Shown: positions 11,153-20,335 of the stretch, piece by piece | Layout of the letters: each line of letters opens with the position of its first letter | How positions within the stretch are numbered: the stretch's first letter is position 1 | Origin: Gnetum montanum | Taxonomy: Eukaryota; Streptophyta; Gnetopsida; Gnetales; Gnetaceae | Assembly: GCA_015680685.1 (NCBI GenBank) | Contig: MNCI01006565.1 | Coordinates: 83,708 to 135,376, forward strand | Reading direction: 5' to 3' | Length of the DNA: 51,669 nt | Made by a program: the position numbers and the translations under genes | Notes under the pieces: generated by a model | Told to the model about the DNA's origin: nothing | Database searches by the model: none | Seen by the model: only the letters and a program-made list of their open reading frames with translations

Positions 11153-11934
11153 AAAAAATTTCTAACTAGAATCATAAAAGAGATGAACATATATTTCCTA
11201 CCTCTCAAAAAATGAAACTTCAAACAGATGTTACATAATCAACAAGGTCTAAGGGCTCTAGCTAGATGAATCACCTATATGAAAATAACCATGGATGATG
11301 TAACACCTAAAGCATCACAATAGTCTCCTCCTCTACCAAATATCATCAATAGTTGATACACAATTGAGCTTTAACATAAAGAGGTTTATAAAGGCTCCTA
11401 AACCCTACTTGTCTTCTAAAAATAAAATAAAGAAAAACTCTAAAATTATTCTAACATGTCACATGGATTATTAGAAACTCAATTACATTTCCAGCCCTAA
11501 AATACTTCCTTTAGTAATCTAGAATGTCCTTTTGTGGTTGCTAATCAATCATCAATGGCTCACTAAATATCCTTACAATGCTATAAATTACTTCCTTTAA
11601 ATAAAACTCTACTAACAAACTTGATAGGCTTAACTAGACTACCAACCATCTCTTAGCTTGGACTTTTCTTTGTAACTCTTAGTATGTTGGGACAAATATT
11701 AGCCCCCAAATTTCTAATTACATGATGAGATTTTTTATATGTCATGCTAGCACAGTCTTAACTACATTCATGTTCTTCTCATGGGTGAATATTTTTATTA
11801 AAAAAAACATGCATTAACCTTGATGGACAAAATCTTCACCATTATACTTGATCAAACCTTTTGAACCCAAAATTGCATATCCCTTAGAATGAAGCCTACC
11901 TAGTAAAAGTCTAAATGAAGATGTTTTATAATAA

Positions 11935-12090
11935 TGAGGTGTCAGCTTAGTGGTAAGACACTTGATTTGGAAGCTCTAGGTCATGGATTTCATGCTAGTG
12001 GGCAATACTGAGTCATATAAAGTTCTAATTGGATGATAAATCTTGGTGTACCTATGTTACACTTAGTTTGGGTTCCAACACCCCTTGCAC
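11935..12090 (+). repeat. tRNA-derived SINE relic 2
   Basis: The best preserved of the set: GAGGTGTCAGCTTAGTGGTA (A box) then GGTCATGGATTTCATGCTAG (B box, CpG decayed) and GGGCAATACTGAGTCATATA. The tail shared with relic 1 continues AAGTTCTAATTGGATGATAA. The A-to-B spacing is tRNA-like. There is no poly-A; a C-rich tract follows. Confidence 0.7.
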
Positions 12091-12107
12091 ATCCTCCTTC
12101 TCCCCCA

Positions 12108-12165
12108 CACTTCCTTCTCCCTCCCCCCCCCCCCCCCACGCACCCGCCCCCCACCCCCTCTTAAT
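12108..12165. repeat. C-rich low-complexity tract with C15 run
   Basis: A C15 homopolymer at 12123-12137, flanked by further C runs (CACCCGCCCCCCACCCCC). The complementary strand has several G runs of three or more and could form a G-quadruplex. The length may be inaccurate in the assembly. Confidence 0.85.
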
Positions 12166-12683
12166 GAAGATGTTTTGGAAGTACTTTTTGCAATACTAAT
12201 GTCTTCCCCGTAAGTACTTCCTTAAAACTCTTTTTTTGTAAACTCCAATAAAAAATATACCCATCTTTGAGATCAATCTTCTTTACCTTAAACCATCTTC
12301 TTCCCGTAAGTACTTTGACAAAAGTTATATGTTCCCCATTTTTTGTTGGTCCTACTAAGCATCTATTATTGCCTTCATCCTAGTTTGCCCATGAAAGTTC
12401 TAATACCCTTGCCACTACCTGAGTGTTCATAGGCTCCCATTAATTTAGGGTTGATATGTTGTTCTAATTATTTTTGTTGAAAATTAAGTGTTCTAAGTAA
12501 TTACTTTTCAAATGTCTCTTTAATCATTTGATCTAAAGGAGTTAAAACACTTAATTTAATCTTATGATGAATCAATAAATTATTTTTTGATAATTAATTT
12601 TTCAATTTTGACATATAAATAAGACTTGCATTATCCTAATAGGTGAAAATTTGTGTGTGAATTAGGAAATATTTGATTTAACA
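12166..12683. other. Intergenic, nothing recognised
   Basis: AT-rich with no supported gene. The AGATGTTTT-GAAGTACTT and CCCGTAAGTACTT phrases recur at 11900-12310, suggesting fragments of an older dispersed repeat. Confidence 0.4.
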
Positions 12684-12684
12684 T

Positions 12685-12800
12685 GAGGTGTTAAACTTAG
12701 TGGTAAGTATCTTAGCATTGAAACCTTAGGTCATAGATTTGATTCTAGTGGACTATGCTACCATTGAGTTATTCAATATCCAAGAAGGTTTGGAAGGTTA
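12685..12800 (+). repeat. tRNA-derived SINE relic 3
   Basis: GAGGTGTTAAACTTAGTGGTAA, then GGTCATAGATTTGATTCTAG and GGACTATGCTACCATTGAGT. The A-box and B-box phrases line up with relics 1 and 2, with a short insertion in the A region. It is diverged beyond the B box. Confidence 0.6.
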
Positions 12801-13174
12801 CTTGTGTTAGTCCTTTAATTTTTAAATTCCTTTGTTGTCTTGTTTCTCTTATCCCTTAAGCAAGTAATCCCTAAGTTTCTTTAAAAAATTTCAAAGCTTA
12901 ATTATTTATTGTTCTTAATTAATTATATGCAATGAAAAATTTAAATTAGAGTTTGCAAGTTGTGCCTAAAAATATAGAATCTATAATTTTACTGGACTAA
13001 TGTTTTGGATTTGTATTTAATTTTTAAAGTAATTTATTAAATACAATTTCCAAAGGATGCTTGAGTGTCACAGATGCCATTTCTTTTTTCAGTGTCTAGA
13101 TGCAACCAATAACTTAGTTGATGTAATTACAAGATCTATAACGCCAATGCTAATAGGGTGCTCTCTCCAAACAA
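12801..13174. other. Intergenic, nothing recognised
   Basis: AT-rich; no open frame, repeat or RNA gene that I can support. Confidence 0.45.
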
Positions 13175-13669
13175 AATAGTTGAATCCAAGATTTTCAAAA
13201 TTAACATGGATTTCGAAATATATGGGTCTCTTCTAAAGAATTGTTGGTATGGGTGGCTATTGTTCGGATGCAAGATTTTAAAAATCAACATAGATTTCCA
13301 AGTCTATGTTGTCTGCCTTGTGGAATGGTTGATGCTTTGTCGTAGATTGTGTATTCTTTGATACCAAGATTTTGAAGGAAGGATTTGCAAGTCCATGCTA
13401 TCTCTCGTAGATTGCGCATTTGATGCAGAATTTTGAAAATAAACAAGGAAGGATCTGTAAGTCCATGCGGTCTCTCTCGTAGATTGTGGTCTCCTCCGTA
13501 GATTGCGCTTTGTGGTCTCCCTGTAAATTGCGCTTGTGAGTCTATGCTGTCTCCCGTGGAGAATCGTTGATACTTCGTTGTTCATCGAGTATTCCGTGAG
13601 GGCAAGATTTTCAAGTCAACATGGATTTAGAAGTCAATGGCGTCTCCCATAAGGTATTGCTGTAGGTAG
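13175..13669 (+). repeat. Decayed tandem array upstream of the receptor kinase
   Basis: Five irregular units begin with CAAGATTTT or a close variant at about 13180, 13272, 13366, 13427 and 13604. Each is followed by AACATGGATTT-like and AAGTCTATGCTGTCTC-like phrases; three of them add CGTAGATTG. Unit spacing is about 60-95 bp, longer for the fourth unit, which contains extra internal copies of CCGTAGATTGCGCTTTGTGG. The array retains more CpG than the surrounding repeats. It lies 0.6-1.1 kb before the kinase start codon. Function unknown. Confidence 0.65.
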
Positions 13670-13696
13670 CTTCATTGTATCGTTGATACAATGAAG
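13670..13696. repeat. Perfect 12-bp hairpin
   Basis: CTTCATTGTATC and its exact complement GATACAATGAAG are separated by GTT. It sits at the gene-proximal end of the decayed tandem array. Confidence 0.9.
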
Positions 13697-14216
13697 TTTT
13701 GGAGATGTAAATCTGAAAATTATTTTGTAAAAGTTGAAGAAATCTAGAAATTAATCTAGAAATTGCTTACTTATTATGCAAGCAACCACATATATTTATT
13801 ACCATGAAAATTAATAAAACTAATAAAACTATATTAGATTGATTGTATGGCCTCTTTGCCAAAACGTTACAAGCCTTTGTTTTCTATTCTCTTTTCTCAT
13901 CATGACTTTTGATGTATAGTTGATTTCTCCATCTTTCCTTAACACAACACAGCATGGTGATTGTTTCGTAAATGTAAATTCCCTCTGATACAAAACTTGG
14001 AAAAACAGAAAACAATATTTATTCATTGTACAAACATTGATTTGACAGCTACCCAAAATTGAGGGCCGCAGTCACGCGGGAAGGTGTGGCCGCATCCTGG
14101 TTCTTTCCAACGATCACAGCTTTCCCCGTACGACATACGTTTCTAATAATGAGTGTGACTGCACCTTTGGTCTACCGACTGAACCTCAGCATGTGTATGT
14201 CACAAATGCCGCTGGA

Positions 14217-14225
14217 TTATAATAC
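14217..14225 (+). promoter_or_regulatory. Possible TATA element of the receptor kinase gene
   Basis: TTATAATAC lies about 60 bp before the ATG at 14282. The spacing allows only a short leader, so it is a weak candidate. GTTATTGCAG/GTTC near 14237-14250 could instead be a splice acceptor of an upstream leader intron; I cannot decide. Confidence 0.3.
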
Positions 14226-14281
14226 GCGGTTTTGGTGTTATTGCAGGTTCAGTCGGGCAGCTACAGTTACAGAAGGTGGCA

Positions 14282-17200
14282 ATGGCGTCGTCCTCGGTGA
14301 GAGTACCCCCTTTTCTCTGCATTTCATTTTATCTTTTTTGGTTATGCTGCTGCTTCTTCTTCGTCCGTATTGCTAATACACGGATCGACAAAGAGGGCGC
14401 TCTGAACGATGTGAGAGCTTTGATTGAATTCAAGAAATGCATCACCAGCGATCCACTTTCTGTTTTAGAGAATTGGGATTATGATGATGCCACTGCATGC
14501 AATTGGACTGGGATCAGGTGCTCCAACAAAAAACATCCCGGCCGGGTTGTGGAGATCAAGTTAGAAAGTGCCACATTGCGTGGATCCCTGTCTCCCCACA
14601 TCTCCAACTTGACATTCCTGCACTTACTTGATATTGCTAATAACACTTTCTCTGGCACAATCCCATCATCCCTTGGCACACTGCATAGGCTAAAATGGTT
14701 GGATCTATGTTTCAATGAATTTGATGGTGAAATTCCTCAGCAGTTAGGAAACCTTTCTTCACTGCAAATTTTTGATCTCTGTTCAAATTCCTTGAACGGT
14801 GAAATTCCTCCCTCTCTTGCAGCATTCCAAGACATTAACTTGTTCGATGTTTACCAAAATCAGCTGGGTGGACAAGTCCCTTTGTGGTTAGGAGCACTGA
14901 ACAAACTTAAATACCTTGTCCTTGGCCAGAACAACTTTCACGGCGCCATTCCTGCTGAATTAGGCAACCTATCTTCCTTGACTCTTCTTGATCTTGAAGT
15001 TAATTATTTAAGGGGTTTCATTCCATGCTCGCTTGGTAGTTTGTACCGTCTTGTTGAATTTCACCTTCACCAAAACAATTTAAATGGAGCCATTCCCTGC
15101 TGTTTACGCAACCTCACTGCTCTTATAAAACTAGATTTAGGCCAAAACAATTTGCAAGGTGATCTTCCTCCCTGGATTGGCAGCTTGAAGAATTTAAACT
15201 GCTTGACTTTATATAACAACGGATTCACGGGGAAGATCCCAGACTCGTGGCGGAATCTCACGTATCTCCAGTTCATTGACTTGAGCATTAACAAATTATC
15301 GGGAACGCTACCAATGTGGTTGGGGACCCTTGAACTGAGGTATTTACATATGTTCAGTAATTACTTCACCAGTGGACTGAGCGCAGCCAGAGAGCCTCTT
15401 CCAATAGCCATAGCTCTATCCAATTGCTCTTCCTTATACTCCCTAAATATCGCCGACAACCATTTAATGGGAACGTTACCGCCACACTTTGGAAGCTCCT
15501 TGCCAAACCTTCGGCAATTGGCCCTTCAGCAAAACTTCATCTCCGGCAACATCCCTCCCAGGATAGGTAACTTATCGTCTCTTGTACGGCTTAGCCTTCA
15601 TGATAATGTACTCAGCGGCACCATTCCTCGTCAAATTGCAAATCTCAGGTCAATACAAAGCATCGAGCTTCAAAGGAACAAATTACAGGGCAGTATTCCA
15701 TCTGAGATATTCCTCTTAAACAAGTCACTTGGCTATCTCTATCTCCATGGAAATAAATTGTCAGGTTCCATCCCTTCCAATATTGAAAAGCTAGTCAATC
15801 TGCGGAGTCTGCGCCTCAGTAGAAACCAGCTGTCAGGTAAAATTCCTTCCGAGATGGGAAACTGCCCTGTTCTTGAAGACCTTGTCCTATCGGCAAACAA
15901 TCTGTCTGGGACAATACCACCGGAGGTTGCTGGTCTCAAAACCATTATATTTAATTTTGATTTGTCAGCAAATTATTTCACAGGAGGAGTGCCTCCAGAA
16001 ATAATGAGATTGCAGATGGCACAGTTCATAAATCTTTCAAGCAACCAGCTTTCCGGAAACGTTGGATCTTACATGGATAGCTGGTTGGATGCCCGCCAAA
16101 TCAATCTCTCCCTCAATAATTTCAGCGGCAACCTTTCCCAATCAATCNNNNNNNNNNNNNNNNNNNNNNNNNNNNNNNNNNNNNNNNNNNNNNNNNNNNN
16201 NNNNNNNNNNNNNNNNNNNNNNNNNNNNNNNNNNNNNNNNNNNNNNNNNNNNNNNNNNNNNNNNNNNNNNNNNNNNNNNNNNNNNNNNNNNNNNNNNNNN
16301 NNNNNNNNNNNNNNNNNNNNNNNNNNNNNNNNNNNNNNNNNNNNNNNNNNNNNNNNNNNNNNNNNNNNNNNNNNNNNNNNNNNNNNNNNNNNNNNNNNNN
16401 NNNNNNNNNNNNNNNNNNNNNNNNNNNNNNNNNNNNNNNNNNNNNNNNNNNNNNNNNNNNNNNNNNNNNNNNNNNNNNNNNNNNNNNNNNNNNNNNNNNN
16501 NNNNNNNNNNNNNNNNNNNNNNNNNNNNNNNNNNNNNNNNNNNNNNNNNNNNNNNNNNNNNNNNNNNNNNNNNNNNNNNNNNNNNNNNNNNNNNNNNNNN
16601 NNNNNNNNNNNNNNNNNNNNNNNNNNNNNNNNNNNNNNNNNNNNNNNNNNNNNNNNNNNNNNNNNNNNNNNNNNNNNNNNNNNNNNNNNNNNNNNNNNNN
16701 NNNNNNNNNNNNNNNNNNNNNNNNNNNNNNNNNNNNNNNNNNNNNNNNNNNNNNNNNNNNNNNNNNNNNNNNNNNNNNNNNNNNNNNNNNNNNNNNNNNN
16801 NNNNNNNNNNNNNNNNNNNNNNNNNNNNNNNNNNNNNNNNNNNNNNNNNNNNNNNNNNNNNNNNNNNNNNNNNNNNNNNNNNNCCTCATTATTGACCATT
16901 GTGATGGCCTAACAACATCCTCCTCTCTTAAAGGTTCTGTTGGCTATATTGCTCCAGGTATTCTTTTTCATTTTCAATCTTCTTTAATTCTCTTTTGTCT
17001 TATAATGACAAGCTGCATATACTAAGTTTCAACAATGTATACAGAGTATGGAACTGGGCAAAGAATATCTATTAAGGGTGATGTATATAGCTTTGGTGTG
17101 GTTACTTTGGAAGTCATCACAAGATTGAGCCCTACACATGAAATATTTTCAGGAGATCTCACATTGCCATTGTGGATCTCCATGGCTTTGAAAGAGAAAG

Positions 17201-17526
17201 TCAGTGAAGGAAGAAGAGAGATGCTGAAAAATATGTTAAAGATGGCAGATGAAGGTGGAGGAGGAATTGCCATGGACAAAGATGAAGAAATGTCAATGGT
17301 GGAAAGCATTTTGAAGATAGGCTTAAGATGCACTTGCCATAATGCTTCTCTAAGGCCTAGCATGAAAGAAGTTGAGATGTTTTTGCAATCTATTAATAGT
17401 GGAAACTTTCAAAATCAAATGATATTGCCAGGAAACTTGGAAGAAGTTATTAAGATTGCGGAATCGCAACCCCCTCTTTACCACAGAAGAGTGGAAGCTG
17501 AAAGCTCAACGTTTTCTTCAGATTAG
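14282..17526 (+). CDS. LRR receptor-like Ser/Thr kinase, class XII-like
   Basis: A plasma-membrane receptor kinase that would sense an extracellular ligand and signal through a cytosolic kinase. The start is the ATG at 14282 (purine at -3, G at +4). Residues 1-31 form a signal peptide rich in F, L and C. An LRRNT domain ends CNWTGIRC near residue 80. About 21 plant-type LRRs (xxLxLxxNxLxGxIPxxLG) then run to residue 622, with one irregular longer unit near residues 355-385, and many N-x-S/T sites. The N block hides the last LRRs, the membrane segment and most of the kinase. After it come SLKGSVGYIAPEYG (subdomain VIII), DVYSFGVVTLEV (IX) and LRPSMKEV (XI), ending at TAG. A phase-1 intron splits the Glu codon of APEYG, similar to the single late intron of FLS2/EFR/Xa21-class genes. 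Introns or frame changes inside the gap cannot be excluded. HRD and DFG are hidden, so RD status is unknown. Confidence 0.9.
16148..16883. other. Assembly gap inside the receptor kinase gene
   Basis: 736 Ns. The upstream frame reaches the gap at a codon boundary, but the reading after it (LTTSSSLKGS) is two bases out of phase with the gap length as given. The gap size is therefore inexact, or it hides an intron or a frameshift. Length is about right for the last LRRs, juxtamembrane segment and kinase subdomains I-VII. Confidence 0.95.
16958..17044 (+). other. Intron of the receptor kinase gene
   Basis: An 87-bp intron, CCAG/GTATTC ... GTATACAG/AGTATGG. Splicing restores P-E-Y-G in kinase subdomain VIII. 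Without splicing, the frame meets stops within the AT-rich stretch. Confidence 0.9.
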
Positions 17527-17760
17527 TCATTCCAAGTAAGTATTCTTTTAAGAGATGAATCCACCAATAATTTTATCTACATTACCTGCAAACTGTAAAA
17601 ATGCTTTGTCTAATCTTGGTTCTCTTCATTGTTTTCTCATTTTGATAATTCCATTGTTGCTTGTATCTGTATACCAGGTGTCTACAATACAATACTGGTG
17701 ATTTCTAGCATTTGCTTCATCTTCCAAAGAAATAAAATAGCTTTTACATGTACAAACCAT
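17527..17760 (+). other. 3' UTR with possible intron and poly-A signal
   Basis: After the stop, CAA/GTAAGTATTC at about 17536 and TGTATACCAG/GTGTC at about 17678 would define a 3'-UTR intron of roughly 140 bp. AATAAA follows at 17731-17736. The region is conserved in the two truncated copies at 30387-30960 and 49830-50372. Confidence 0.5.
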
Positions 17761-19202
17761 TGCTTTTCTCAGAAATCAAGCTTGCAGCTACTTTAACCTG
17801 CAGCAACAGAATTAGTGAAGGGTAGTAGGGGATTAGCATTTATTTTAAGTGCTTTGATTGTTGCTTAATTAATTATATAAGTACAGTTCCTCTTTGTTAT
17901 TTATTTAAAGAGAATACATTGCTCATTACTATGAGAGCACCTGCCCCTCATAAAATAATTGTCTAATTGTCTTTTTTCCTTCGTGGCTGAGTAACTTAGT
18001 ATTATGTTTTAAGGTTTCACCTTGTATAATCTTCCGCTAATATACTGTTCATATTTTAAGGTTTGTAAATGTAGAATATTCATAGTATTCATGATGCTTC
18101 TTAAAGATTCTAAAGGAGGTAATAATGTCTTTGAACATTTTTATAACTAGGAGAGTACATATATCTAGTAGTTAATTCTTTTTTTTACTGGGATTAACAT
18201 TGGCCTATAAGATAGAAGTAAGCTTTTTGCCTATAGGTGCATGAATTCAAAGGGATTCCTTTTAAGTAGACATTTTAAAATTTACAAATATGCAATGAAA
18301 CAGGAATTGAGGTACAACATTTGAAATTCAGTACCTAAGATACATTCACCGTCTAACATAATAGAGATGTACAATTATCCTTATAGTTATTGTAGATGCT
18401 CTAAACTTCATTTTCTAATGTATGACATGCTTTGGTGTTTTTTTTTTAACTTATTTGTTTAAATAGTTAAACTTTTTCATGGCAATGCGGTGTAAGACAT
18501 CTGATTCCATTGCATATAAATATTTCAATTTACAAATTACCTTCTCAACTTGTTTTTGTGAATGTATGTTGCTTTGCTTCCTATTAGATTTGGTGGATGA
18601 ACAATAAAAAATAAATATTTTTTATGAAAAGACAAGCATGTTTGAACTTTTCATTCAAATGTTTAAACAGTCCTCAAATCATTTTATAGCTTGAAAGATT
18701 TTATTTTTCATAGCAATGTTCATTACAAAGCTTAAATTTTTTTGTCTAGCTCAACTATGTCAACTTCAATGAGATATTTATAAAGTTCAACATTGCATGG
18801 TACACTATGGGCAATTGGGTATGGAAATTCAATTATATAGAAATTCAATCATATGTTACTTTCATAACTTGCCAAATGGATAATTTTCTTTTAAAGTTAT
18901 CTTTTGCATAGATACACAAGTTAAAACTTTTACCCAGTTGCATTCTACTTGTAGATTATTACCCTTCTTTAATATTTCTCATATAACATAAAACAATAAT
19001 TTTGTAGGTAATGATACTCTTACAAATGTAGAGAATTTTCTCATCAACATGTACAATCAACAACAAAATTCGTTTATGTCCTTTGATGTGTTGTTTCCTT
19101 GTGTTTATTTTCTTTGTTCATGTTGAATATTTTTACTTGTAGTACAAGAAGTATTAATCAATACCAATAGATAATTCATAAAATAAATTTTTTCTTATCC
19201 TT
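17761..19202. other. Downstream flank, no gene recognised
   Basis: Homology with the truncated copies continues to about 18040 (GTGAAGGGTAGTAGGGGATT, then CTTAGTATTATGTTTTAAGG). Beyond that the sequence is AT-rich and I recognise nothing. Confidence 0.5.
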
Positions 19203-19726
19203 AATGTTAACTCAAAGATAAAAACTTATGTTAACAAGTGGGCTATAGCTAATCGCAAAGATTCTTGACATAAAGTCAATCATGATGAACAATATGTGTC
19301 ATTATTTTCTAGTAGATCTTTCTTTCCGATAAAAGTTGGTATTTCACCAAAGCTTTCTATTACTAACTCAAATTTTTATGCTATTTTAAATTCAATCATG
19401 GATGTTGAAAGTGGTATAAATGTTATTAAAGTGTTAGGTGTACAACCTTAAAAATAATGCTTTGAAAAACAAGGAGAAGAAAATTAATTGCTAGTAGAGA
19501 GGATGATCTTATTCCTAATAACATTTACATCTCTTTCAACATCTGTGTTTAAACTTAAAATAACAAAATGATTCAAAGCAATAATAGAAAGCTTTGATTC
19601 AATAGAAAATGATGGCATAAATTTTCCATCATATTATTCATCATGATTGAGCTTATGTTAAGAGTCTTTACCATTAGCAATAGTCTACTTGTCAACATGA
19701 GTTTTAATCTTTGAATTAACAGTATT
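19203..19726. repeat. Inverted repeat of LINE ORF1 fragments
   Basis: The left arm at about 19203-19430 matches the reverse complement of the right arm at about 19511-19726. Both contain CAATCATGATGAA and an AAAGATTCTTGACATAA-type phrase, and end AATGTTATTA. The spacer is about 80 bp. The right arm runs on into a minus-strand LINE ORF1 relic, so the pair looks like two ORF1 fragments placed tail to tail. Confidence 0.75.
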
Positions 19727-19998
19727 CTTGTCAAACAAGGAAAAATTTATCTTACGAGCTATTTGTCTAGTGTAATTAATACTTTTTGGAATTTTGTTAA
19801 TGCCATTGGATAATTCTGATCACTAACATTAGTTTGATTTTTCATATCTTCAACTTTAGATTATTTTTCTCTATCTTCAACTTGAACATGTTTTTTCTTA
19901 TCCTCAACATCTCTTTGCTTAAGCAAAAAATGACAAGCATTAAACAAATGTCCTTCCTAATGATAAAAGTTGTAAGAATTAGGAAGATTATAATATAT
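19727..19998 (-). pseudogene. Older LINE ORF1 relic, downstream half
   Basis: The minus-strand reading LPNSYNFYH-stop-EGHLFNACHFLLK aligns with LPNSCSYYHRAEHHISAC of the LINE ORF1 at 24196-25284, i.e. the zinc knuckle (CX2CX4HX4C) with two Cys changed. It is cut at the left target duplication of the younger LINE; the upstream half resumes at 25764. Confidence 0.7.
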
Positions 19999-20013
19999 AA
20001 TTGGCTAAATATG
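19999..20013. repeat. Target site duplication, left copy
   Basis: AATTGGCTAAATATG, identical to 25749-25763. The two copies bracket the minus-strand LINE, as expected for target-primed reverse transcription. Confidence 0.92.
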
Positions 20014-20335
20014 GGGGGTGTCGGAGCCCGAAAAGAAGTTTTATTGAAATTAAAGGTGCATCAATTACAACAACTTGAATAAGTCATAGGGTTAAAGGAA
20101 AGGGAAAACTGAGAGCATCGTGAATGACTCTCGGGAAATACCTTAGAAATAAACGAGTATTAGAGGAGGAACCACAAGTTGGGGCACAACCAAATGTCCG
20201 CTCAGACTGGCTTGTTACAAAATAGAATGACATAGAATTAGATGAGGCAAAGAGCTCTCAATTAAGGATAGAGAGAATTCCAATGATGAATCCACATAAT
20301 AAAAAGGGAAAACTTCCTTACAAAGATTACTGATG

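Noticed and set aside
11937-12010. Functional tRNA gene
   Set aside because: A- and B-box phrases are present but no cloverleaf can be drawn and the motif is repeated with a shared tail, which fits a SINE.
14276-14281. Kinase start two codons upstream at GTG
   Set aside because: Plant nuclear genes start at ATG; the ATG at 14282 has good context and a signal peptide follows.
14059-14376. 105-codon frame overlapping the kinase start
   Set aside because: It is in another frame over the 5' leader and signal-peptide codons; no support as a separate protein.
16062-16899. Extra open frames spanning the N block in the kinase gene
   Set aside because: Produced by Ns being read as open codons; the true frame is the LRR kinase on the plus strand.
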